Both the position numbers and the translations under genes were made by a program. A stretch of 29,391 bases of DNA from Actinomycetes bacterium. Its GTDB lineage: Bacteria; Actinomycetota; Acidimicrobiia; Acidimicrobiales; Microtrichaceae. The notes beneath the pieces were generated by a model. It worked only from the letters and a program-made list of their open reading frames with translations, made no database searches and was not told the origin of the DNA. The stretch is from the NCBI GenBank assembly GCA_023389745.1, contig JAEWED010000159.1, positions 1-29,391 of the forward strand, read 5' to 3'. This document shows positions 23,522 to 29,391 of this stretch, in pieces (within the stretch, counting starts at the first letter, position 1; every line of letters begins with the position of its first letter).

Positions 23522-24817
23522 TCAGTCGGCGGTGGTGGTGCGGTCCGCCGGTCGGCTGATGGCGACGCGGTTGCCGCCGGCATCCGCGGCCTGTTCGCAC
23601 GCGGTGGTCGCCAGCAGGACGATCTCGTCGATCGACGTCGCACGGTGGGACTCGACGACGCCGGCGGAGCAGGTGACGTGCACCCCCTCGCCCTCGGCGA
23701 GCAGCAGGGTCATCGACTCGCGTGCACGCTCGAGCGCGGACGAGGCCTGCTCGGCGGAGCACTGGCGCAGCACCGCGGCGAAGCGCGGGCCGTCGAGACG
23801 GCACACGATGTCGTCGGGTCGCAGGGTCGTGCTCAGCACCTCGGCGACGATGCGCACCGCTTCGTCGGCGTCCAGGTCGGTCTCGATCTCGCCGTAGTGG
23901 TCGACCTCGACGACCGCGACGCAGAACGGCGACAGCGATCGGATCTGGTCGCGCAAGTGGTGCTGGAGCGCACTCGGACCCGGCAGGCCGGTCAGCGGGT
24001 CGAGCCGGGCGCGCAGGACCGGCCCGTTCACGCGGCGCTGTTCAGCGACGCGTGCCCCGGTGCGGTCCACCACCCACTCGACGCGTCCGAGCAGCTCGGG
24101 GTCGGGGGTCTCGCCCGGGGCCTCGACGATGCAGACGCTGCCCAGCAGCCGGTCACCGAGTCGCAGCGGGATGCAGGTGGCCGAGACGTCCATGGTCGGA
24201 TCGTGCAGGTGGGCGCACGCGTCGAGTGCGCTCGACGAGGTCGTGACGACCGCTTCACCGGCGGTGAGCGCGGAGCACGTCGGCGTGCTGGGCACCGGCA
24301 CCGCGGCGTCGAGCGCGCCGCCCGAGAGCTGCACGCTCCAACCGATGCGGGGCTCGTCGGGCACGTTCAACAGCAGCGAGATCTCGGCGTCGGGCACCAG
24401 CTCCGACACGGCGCGCAGCCCGGTGCGCAGCGTCGCCGGTTCGGCCTCGCACCGTTCGAGCGCACGTTCGAGCCGGTCGCGGAAGTCGCGCTCGGCGCGC
24501 TGGGCGGCGAGGTCGACCTCGAGCTGCGCGACCTGCGAGCGGGAGGACATGACCGCCGATCTCAGCGGGCCGACGACGTGGCGCAGGGTGAGCACGACCG
24601 ACACGGCGATCGCTGCAGCCACGAGCAGCGCACTCGGCAGAGGGCCCAGGCCGACGAGCGCCGACACGGCCACTGCGACGAGGGGAGGGCCGGCGACCAC
24701 GGCGATCACCCGTGCCGGATCGGCAGCGAGCGGTGGTGCCGACGGGCCGATCACGAGCGGGTCGCGGCTGGCGCCGTCGATGGTCAGGGCGGATCCTGGT
24801 CCGGGGGAGTCGCTCAC
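23522..24817 (-). CDS. membrane GAF-GGDEF protein, inactive cyclase with retained c-di-GMP I-site
   Basis: A 431-residue protein. An N-terminal polar segment is followed by two hydrophobic helices (VIAVVAGPPLVAVAVSALVG and LPSALLVAAAIAVSVVLTL), a short coiled-coil-like linker, a GAF-like domain (about 130-260) and a GGDEF-fold domain at the end. The active-site motif reads DGPRF (342-346) instead of GGDEF, so it should not make c-di-GMP. The allosteric I-site RxxD is kept as RPDD (333-336) at the correct five-residue distance. This is the signature of a c-di-GMP receptor of the PopA/PelD kind (inference). GTG 24817 is chosen because longer starts would cover the cysS promoter. No clear -10 box was found. 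Confidence 0.85.
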   Translation of the reverse strand: MSDSPGPGSALTIDGASRDPLVIGPSAPPLAADPARVIAVVAGPPLVAVAVSALVGLGPLPSALLVAAAIAVSVVLTLRHVVGPLRSAVMSSRSQVAQLEVDLAAQRAERDFRDRLERALERCEAEPATLRTGLRAVSELVPDAEISLLLNVPDEPRIGWSVQLSGGALDAAVPVPSTPTCSALTAGEAVVTTSSSALDACAHLHDPTMDVSATCIPLRLGDRLLGSVCIVEAPGETPDPELLGRVEWVVDRTGARVAEQRRVNGPVLRARLDPLTGLPGPSALQHHLRDQIRSLSPFCVAVVEVDHYGEIETDLDADEAVRIVAEVLSTTLRPDDIVCRLDGPRFAAVLRQCSAEQASSALERARESMTLLLAEGEGVHVTCSAGVVESHRATSIDEIVLLATTACEQAADAGGNRVAISRPADRTTTAD

Positions 24818-24862
24818 CCCGCTGCTATCGGCCGCCCAGACCGGGACGTTGAGCTTCGCCGG

Positions 24863-24868
24863 TAGCAT
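24863..24868 (+). promoter_or_regulatory. -10 box TAGCAT, leaderless promoter of cysS
   Basis: TAGCAT ends eight bases before the A of ATG 24876, placing +1 at the base before or on the start codon. There is no ribosome-binding site between them. Confidence 0.55.
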
Positions 24869-24875
24869 CGCCGCC

Positions 24876-26237
24876 ATGATCTCGCTGCACGACACCGCGA
24901 CCGGGTCCCTCCGGCCGCTCGAGACCCGAGAGCCGGACAAGGTGTCGATGTACGTGTGCGGGCCGACCGTCTACGGGCCTCCGCACCTGGGTCACGGCCG
25001 CTTCTCGCTCGTGTTCGACGTGCTTCGCCGCTACCTCGAGTGGTCGGGCCACGAGGTCACCTACGTCTCGAACATCACCGACATCGACGACAAGATCATC
25101 GCCCGCTCCAACCAGGAGCAGCGGCCCTGGCAGGAGATCACCGAGGAGTTCGAGAAGGTCTGGTTCGACGCCATGGACCGCATCAACGTGCGGCGGCCCG
25201 ACCGGGACCCCCACGCCACGGCGTACGTCGAGCAGATGGTCGACATGATCTCGACCCTGGTCGAGCGCGGCAGCGCGTACGTCACCTCCGACGGCGTCTA
25301 CCTGTCGGTCGAGTCCGTCGACGGCTACGGGCTGCTCGCCCACCAGTCGCTCGACGACATGCTCGCCGGTGGCGGTGAGCGAACCATCGTCGGCGAGAGC
25401 GAGAAGCGCCACCCGTCGGACTTCGTGCTGTGGAAGCTCGCCAAGCCGGGCGAGCCGGCGTGGCCCTCGCCGTGGGGCGACGGTCGCCCGGGCTGGCACA
25501 CCGAGTGCGTCGTGATGAGCCTCGACCTGCTCGGCGACGGCTTCGACCTGCACGGCGGCGGCATGGACCTGGCCTTCCCGCACCACGAGAACGAGCGCGC
25601 CCAGGCCGTCGCGCTCGGCCGGGAGTTCGCGGGGCACTGGGTGCACAACGGGTTCGTCGAGGTCGGCGGCGAGAAGATGTCGAAGTCGCTCGGCAACTTC
25701 ACGACGCTCACCGAGCTGATCGAGCAGCACGACCCGCGCTCGTACCGGTTGCTGGTGCTGCAGTCGCACTACCGCTCGCCGGTCGAGGTGACCGCGGCGA
25801 CGATCGCGGATGCCGAGGCGGCCCTCGACCGGCTCGACGCCCTCGCCCGCCGGGTCGCGGACGTGCCCGACGCAACGCCCGAGCCGGAGTCGATCGAGGC
25901 GTTCCGCACGTTCATGGACAACGACCTGAACACTCCCGGCGTGTACGCCCTGGTGTTCGGACTGGTCACCGAGATCAACCGTCGCCTCGACGCCGGCGAG
26001 TCCGGGTCGGTCGCGCCCCAGGTCGCGGCGTGGCGCGAGATCCTCTCCGCCGTCGGCCTGGAACCTGACGCGTCGGTCGACGAGGTGCCCGAGCACGTCG
26101 CCGAGCTGGCGACCCGCCGTGACGAGGCCCGTGCGGCCAAGGACTGGGCGACCGCCGACGCGCTGCGCGACGAGATCGCCTCGCTGGGGTTCCTCGCCGA
26201 GGACTCCGCCTCGGGCACCGTCGTTCGCCGGGCCTGA
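24876..26237 (+). CDS. cysS: cysteinyl-tRNA synthetase
   Basis: A 453-residue class Ia synthetase that charges tRNA-Cys. Zinc ligands are Cys28 (MYVCGPTVY), Cys211 (HTECVVMS) and the His in FPHHENERAQ (about 236). HIGH is HLGH at 37-40 and KMSKS is at 267-271. The C-terminal helical DALR-like part (EARAAKDWATADALRDEI) is complete. The mycothiol ligase MshC, a paralogue, lacks this C-terminal domain and is shorter, so CysS is preferred. The start follows the -10 box TAGCAT with no leader. The next gene is convergent, so cysS appears to be a single-gene transcript. Confidence 0.96.
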   Translation: MISLHDTATGSLRPLETREPDKVSMYVCGPTVYGPPHLGHGRFSLVFDVLRRYLEWSGHEVTYVSNITDIDDKIIARSNQEQRPWQEITEEFEKVWFDAMDRINVRRPDRDPHATAYVEQMVDMISTLVERGSAYVTSDGVYLSVESVDGYGLLAHQSLDDMLAGGGERTIVGESEKRHPSDFVLWKLAKPGEPAWPSPWGDGRPGWHTECVVMSLDLLGDGFDLHGGGMDLAFPHHENERAQAVALGREFAGHWVHNGFVEVGGEKMSKSLGNFTTLTELIEQHDPRSYRLLVLQSHYRSPVEVTAATIADAEAALDRLDALARRVADVPDATPEPESIEAFRTFMDNDLNTPGVYALVFGLVTEINRRLDAGESGSVAPQVAAWREILSAVGLEPDASVDEVPEHVAELATRRDEARAAKDWATADALRDEIASLGFLAEDSASGTVVRRA

Positions 26238-26249
26238 CGGCTCGGGGCT

Positions 26250-26268
26250 CACCGGCCTAATGCCGGTG
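26250..26268. terminator. hairpin after cysS
   Basis: CACCGGC (26250-26256) pairs with GCCGGTG (26262-26268) across a CTAAT loop, 13 bases after the stop. The rest of the 185-bp gap up to 26423 holds a 17-bp tandem repeat and GGCGGGC-rich sequence with no gene. Confidence 0.5.
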
Positions 26269-26298
26269 CCGCCACGAACTCGGTGCCGCCACGAACTC
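26265..26298. repeat. 17-bp tandem duplication
   Basis: GGTGCCGCCACGAACTC occurs twice in direct succession (26265-26281, 26282-26298), overlapping the right arm of the cysS hairpin. It is followed by GGCGGGC-type short repeats to about 26395. Confidence 0.85.
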
Positions 26299-26407
26299 GG
26301 GGCTGACAGCGACACGAGAAGTCACCGACAGCCCTCGCTTGGCGCGGCGGGACGGCGGGCGACGGCGGGCGATCGTCGTCGACGGCGGGCGGCGGGACCG
26401 TAAGGGC

Positions 26408-26437
26408 TCAGCCGAACGACGGTCAGCCGAAGGAGGG
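26408..26437. repeat. 15-bp tandem duplication carrying the XRE gene stop
   Basis: Read on the minus strand, the last five codons CCC TCC TTC GGC TGA are followed at once by CCG TCG TTC GGC TGA. The unit is thus duplicated in frame with two base changes, and a second in-frame stop follows the first. Confidence 0.8.
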
Positions 26438-27610
26438 CGGCAGGGCCGAGGGCCCGGGACCGAGCGCGCCCGGAGCGGACGGCGGCTGCAACGGTGTGAC
26501 CGGCGTGAACAGCGGAGCGCCCAGGTCGGGTCGGACCGACGGTGCGTGCACGCTGAACAGCGGCGGCTCGACGACGACCTCACGGTTGGCGTGTTCGACG
26601 GCGAACAGCGGGAGCCCCTGCGAGCGGCGATCGGGTGCGCGGCCCTGCGGGGTGGTGCCTGTGTGGAACGTGCCGGTCGCCTCGACGGCGGTGGTGCCGG
26701 CCGACGCATCAGTGCTGGTCGAGGCGGTCGGAGTGACGGGGGAGTCCGGTGCCTGGTCGAGCGGCTGGCCGCCGAGCTCCTGCTGCTGGCGGTCCCACTC
26801 GTCGCGGTCGAGTCGCTGCGGGGTCTCGGAGATCTCGACGGGCACGTCGTCACCCGAGACGATCTGCTCCGAGGCAGCGGTGTCGGTGGGAGCAGTGTCA
26901 GTGGGCGCAGTCTCGGTGGCGCCGTCGCGTTCGACCACGATGCCGGGCACCGAGACGTCGGTCGAGGCGTCGCTGGAGTCCTCGACGACGACCTCTGCGA
27001 CCGCGGCGGGCGGACGGACGGCCGCCGTGCTGTCGGCCGATGCGGTCGGTGCGAACCACGACGAACCCAGCGCGCCGGTGGCGACCATGGCGACCAGGCC
27101 GCCGACGAGCATGCTGCGGATCGCCCACTGGGCTCCCGCGGGGGTCAGGTCGAGCAGGTCCATGAGGATCTGCTGCAGGCCGTCGTCGTCGAGGTCGAGC
27201 ACCATCGACAGCGCGGCCAGGTCGTCGGAGCGCAGGGCGATCTCGTCGTGCTCGTCGACACCTCGCTGCCGGCGGACGGCGCCGAGGTAGCGCGAGATCA
27301 CGTCACGGTTGTCGACGCTGCCCGGGTCGCCGTCGGACCAGACCGGCACGTGTTCGCTGCCCACGACCAGCACGCCGGGCAGCTCGGGGTCGACCAGCGG
27401 TGTGCGCTCGGCCCAGATGTCCTCGGCGCCGCGGCCGTAGGTGATCGCGGCGAGCTCGACCTGGGTCGCGTCGGGCTGGACCCGGTCGGCTTCCCAGTCG
27501 CGCAAGGTGGCGCGGCGCACCCCGAGCGAGCGGGCGGCGGCGCGTTCGCTCAGGCCCGCGAGCTCACGTGATCGGCGCAGTGCATGTCCGGTGGTGATCG
27601 TGTCCAGCAT
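26423..27610 (-). CDS. membrane-anchored XRE-family HTH protein with a Pro/Thr-rich extracytoplasmic tail
   Basis: A 395-residue protein. Residues about 8-60 form a Cro/CI-type helix-turn-helix (LRRSRELAGLSERAAARSLG... TLRDWEADRVQPD). A cytoplasmic linker rich in Asp/Leu follows, then one transmembrane helix (SMLVGGLVAMVATGALGSSWF, about 165-186), and a long low-complexity Thr/Pro/Ala/Asp tail that would lie outside. The tail contains APTDT duplicates and three spaced PLF motifs (GLPLFAV, EPPLFSV, GAPLFTP). HTH-TM-tail order recalls RodZ-like and other membrane-tethered regulators, but no specific family was recognised. The start ATG 27610 has AAGGAG four bases before. A palindrome at 27661 may be its own operator. 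It is divergent from the acyl-CoA dehydrogenase. Confidence 0.8.
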   Translation of the reverse strand: MLDTITTGHALRRSRELAGLSERAAARSLGVRRATLRDWEADRVQPDATQVELAAITYGRGAEDIWAERTPLVDPELPGVLVVGSEHVPVWSDGDPGSVDNRDVISRYLGAVRRQRGVDEHDEIALRSDDLAALSMVLDLDDDGLQQILMDLLDLTPAGAQWAIRSMLVGGLVAMVATGALGSSWFAPTASADSTAAVRPPAAVAEVVVEDSSDASTDVSVPGIVVERDGATETAPTDTAPTDTAASEQIVSGDDVPVEISETPQRLDRDEWDRQQQELGGQPLDQAPDSPVTPTASTSTDASAGTTAVEATGTFHTGTTPQGRAPDRRSQGLPLFAVEHANREVVVEPPLFSVHAPSVRPDLGAPLFTPVTPLQPPSAPGALGPGPSALPPSFG

Positions 27611-27660
27611 GGGTCTCCTTGCCTTGGGTATCGGCAGAAGTGCGCAGAACGTGAGCGCTG

Positions 27661-27676
27661 TGGGCGACTTCGCCCA
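27661..27676. promoter_or_regulatory. 16-bp palindrome upstream of the XRE gene
   Basis: TGGGCGACTTCGCCCA has 7-bp arms and a two-base centre, 51 bases before ATG 27610. Next to it, CCATG and CATGG (27674-27678, 27687-27691) form a second interrupted palindrome. Either may be an operator; autoregulation by the HTH protein is a guess. Confidence 0.4.
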
Positions 27677-27734
27677 TGGAGTGACACATGGCCAGCCCGG
27701 ATCATCCGAGGGGCGCTCGCGCTGGACCGGACTT

Positions 27735-27765
27735 GTTACCGACGGGTAACCTACCGGTCGGTAAC
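27735..27765. promoter_or_regulatory. overlapping palindromes, TetR-type operator before the acyl-CoA dehydrogenase
   Basis: GTTACC-GACG-GGTAAC (27735-27750) and TACCG-GT-CGGTA (27752-27763) are adjacent palindromes. The outer arms GTTACCGAC and GTCGGTAAC (27757-27765) also pair. A TANNNT box, TAACCT (27747-27752), lies between them, so a bound repressor would block the promoter. The TTACC/GGTAA pattern is common for TetR-family regulators of fatty-acid genes; no such gene is in the window. Confidence 0.6.
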
Positions 27766-27785
27766 CACCGGAAGGACGGCTCGAC

Positions 27786-29018
27786 ATGACCGATTTCTCC
27801 ATGACCCTCTCCGAGGATCAGCTCCAGATCCAGAAGTGGGTCCACGACTTCGCCGAGACCGTCGTGCGTCCGGCGGCCGAGGAGTGGGACGAGCGGGAAG
27901 AGTTCCCGTGGCCCATCGTGCAGGAAGCCGCCGAGATCGGGCTCTACAGCTTCGACTTCATCGCTCAGGCGATGCTCGGTGACCCGACCGGTCTGACCAT
28001 GCCCGTCGCGATCGAAGAGCTCTTCTGGGGCGACGCCGGCATCGGCCTGTCGATCATGGGTTCGGGCCTCGCTGCGGCCGGCATCGGCGGCAACGGCACA
28101 CCGGAGCAGGTCATGGAGTGGGTGCCGCAGTGCTACGGCTCCCCCGAGAAGGTGCAGTTGGGTGCGTTCTGCGTGTCCGAGCCCGACGCCGGTTCCGACG
28201 TCTCGTCGCTGCGCACCCGCGCCGTCTACGACGAGGCCAAGGACGAGTGGACGATCAACGGCACCAAGGCGTGGATCACCAACGGTGGCATCGCGGACGT
28301 GCACGTCGTCGTCGCAGCGGTCGACCCTGAGCTCAAGGGCCGTGGCCAGGCCAGCTTCGTGGTCGGCCCGAACACGCCGGGTCTGTCCATGGGGCAGAAG
28401 TACAAGAAGCACGGCATCAAGGCGTCGCACACCTCCGAGGTCGTCTTCGACGACGTGAAGATCCCCGGCAGCCAGCTGCTCGGCGGCAAGGAGAAGCTCG
28501 ACGAGAAGCTGGCCCGTGCCCGTGAGGCGCAGAAGAACCCCGAGATCCGCTCCGGCAAGCAGCCCGCGATGGCGACCTTCGAGGCGACCCGCCCGGCCGT
28601 GGGCGCCCAGGCCATCGGTGTGGCCCGCGCCGCCTACGAGTACGCCCTGCAGTACGCCCAGGAGCGTGTGGCGTTCGGCAAGCCGATCATCATGAACCAG
28701 TCGATCGCGTTCATGCTCGCCGACATGGCCACCCAGATCGAGGCGTCGCGCCTGATGGTGCACCGTGCTGCGTGGCTGTCGAACAACGGCGGCGGCTACA
28801 AGAACGCCGAGGGCTCCATGTCGAAGCTCATGGCCGGCCGCACTGCCGTGTGGGTGACCGAGCGTGCGATCCAGATCCTCGGTGGTTACGGCTACACCCG
28901 CGAGTACCCCGTCGAGCGCTGGCACCGCGACGCCAAGATCCACACGATCTTCGAAGGCACCAGCGAGATCCAGCAGTTGGTCATCGCCCGGGCGATATCA
29001 GGCCTCCGTATCGAGTAG
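27786..29018 (+). CDS. acyl-CoA dehydrogenase (FadE type)
   Basis: A 410-residue FAD-dependent dehydrogenase that introduces the alpha,beta double bond into acyl-CoA in beta-oxidation or a related pathway. Landmarks are the N-terminal helical domain, CVSEPDAGSDVSSLRTRA (signature 1, FAD/substrate binding), WITNGG, and the C-terminal ILGGYGYTREYPVERWHRD with catalytic Glu390 in IFEGTSEIQQ. The insert of charged residues about 235-260 (KEKLDEKLARAREAQKNP) is slightly longer than in short-chain enzymes. ATG 27786 follows GGAAGGA by nine bases. The upstream palindromes suggest induction by an acyl-CoA-like ligand. It ends with TAG. Confidence 0.95.
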   Translation: MTDFSMTLSEDQLQIQKWVHDFAETVVRPAAEEWDEREEFPWPIVQEAAEIGLYSFDFIAQAMLGDPTGLTMPVAIEELFWGDAGIGLSIMGSGLAAAGIGGNGTPEQVMEWVPQCYGSPEKVQLGAFCVSEPDAGSDVSSLRTRAVYDEAKDEWTINGTKAWITNGGIADVHVVVAAVDPELKGRGQASFVVGPNTPGLSMGQKYKKHGIKASHTSEVVFDDVKIPGSQLLGGKEKLDEKLARAREAQKNPEIRSGKQPAMATFEATRPAVGAQAIGVARAAYEYALQYAQERVAFGKPIIMNQSIAFMLADMATQIEASRLMVHRAAWLSNNGGGYKNAEGSMSKLMAGRTAVWVTERAIQILGGYGYTREYPVERWHRDAKIHTIFEGTSEIQQLVIARAISGLRIE

Positions 29019-29391
29019 ACCCGCTGGCGAGTACCAGTTCTTCGCTGCCGCTCGGGCTGGTCGATCCAGTCGCATTCATCGCGTCAGCTTGGCCTACGAC
29101 ACGCCGCGGAGAACCTGGTCCCAGCGGCACCTCTGTGTTCTCCCATGGCAGCGATGTGTCGAGAGGGACGGAAACGAAGGGCTTCAACTGAAGCCGGACG
29201 GGCTTCAGCCCGGCGGAGTCCCTGCAGGTGACGACCAGCGCTTCGGAGCCGCGCGTTCGATCGACGGCGACCGCGTCGACGACCTGCTGCAGTCACACCC
29301 GGATGATCGTCTGATCCGCCTGCGAGCACTCGATGTCGACGGTGGAATCTCGACGTCGAGTCGTCGTGCACGCGCGTACGCCTGCTCGACG
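29019..29391. other. 373-bp terminal stretch without a recognisable gene
   Basis: After the acyl-CoA dehydrogenase the sequence is less biased in composition than the genes. It holds two hairpins (29180-29212). From about 29215 to the window end one plus-strand frame is open (DDQRFGAARSIDGDRVDD... LIRLRALDVDGG), with weaker third-position GC than neighbouring genes and no clear start codon or ribosome-binding site. It may be the beginning or remnant of a gene that continues outside; I do not recognise it. Confidence 0.5.
29180..29212. terminator. two adjacent hairpins downstream of the acyl-CoA dehydrogenase
   Basis: GGCTTCA-AC-TGAAGCC (29180-29195) and CGGGC-TTCA-GCCCG (29199-29212) are two stems only three bases apart, sharing the GGGCTTCA sequence. 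They lie about 160 bases after the stop. Terminator or small structured RNA are both possible. Confidence 0.4.

Noticed and set aside
26330..26400. GGCGGGC-rich repeats as a structured RNA
   Set aside because: They are short, low-complexity G/C runs without a consistent stem arrangement.
27702..28943. Minus-strand open frame opposite the acyl-CoA dehydrogenase
   Set aside because: It is antisense to a secure FadE-type gene and has no recognisable motif.
29084..29371. Minus-strand open frame at the window end
   Set aside because: It is Arg/His-rich with no motif, no ribosome-binding site was seen, and it spans the two hairpins.
1..29391. tRNA, rRNA, IS elements or phage genes
   Set aside because: No cloverleaf, rRNA core sequence, transposase motif or terminal inverted repeats were seen when reading both strands; covariance-model searches were not possible here.

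Overview
The window is GC-rich chromosomal DNA from an actinobacterium. The gene content fits an Acidimicrobiia-like lineage (inference): a PimB'-type mannosyltransferase, a FadE-type acyl-CoA dehydrogenase and acyl-CoA ligase, many GTG starts, almost all stops TGA (TAG at only two genes), and several start codons 6-7 bases after a TANNNT -10 box, as in leaderless actinobacterial transcription. There are 20 substantial protein genes on both strands, two short upstream ORFs and one small membrane-protein gene. I see no rRNA, tRNA, IS element, phage gene or CRISPR array. The region reads as ordinary core and metabolic chromosome, apart from the last ~370 bases, which have no recognisable gene.

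Left part (1-7.6 kb): the 3' part of an SDR oxidoreductase; a cysteine-less thioredoxin-fold protein (minus); an eIF2B/MtnA-like protein with a leaderless promoter; a leaderless 11-residue upstream ORF overlapping pimB; an epoxide-hydrolase-like alpha/beta hydrolase (minus); a histone-H1-like lysine tail joined to a large domain I suspect is TULIP-like; a GTGA-coupled tyrosine/serine phosphatase; and a PrxQ/BCP peroxiredoxin.

Middle (7.6-19.8 kb): a GH2 LacZ-type beta-galactosidase; a 24-bp perfect hairpin between convergent genes; a divergent CoA-transferase / acyl-CoA synthetase pair; an orphan solute-binding lipoprotein; a PAS-PAS-GGDEF-EAL protein; an MscS channel; and a coupled pair made of a 58-residue membrane peptide and a bPH2-domain protein.

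Right part (19.8-29.4 kb): an archaeal/rickettsial-type valyl-tRNA synthetase divergent from an SDR; a membrane GAF-GGDEF protein with a destroyed active site but intact I-site; cysS; a membrane-anchored XRE-family protein with a PLF-repeat tail; and an acyl-CoA dehydrogenase behind a TetR-like double palindrome.

Most notable: (i) two c-di-GMP proteins with opposite defects, one with an active GGDEF but lost I-site and degenerate EAL, the other with a lost GGDEF active site but kept I-site; (ii) the histone-tail/possible TULIP fusion; (iii) recurrent micro-duplications that copy a stop or start codon at gene ends; (iv) a cluster of leaderless promoters, one driving a mini-ORF overlapping pimB. 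No multi-gene novel defence or mobile system is evident. All functional calls rest on reading motifs; no database search was run.
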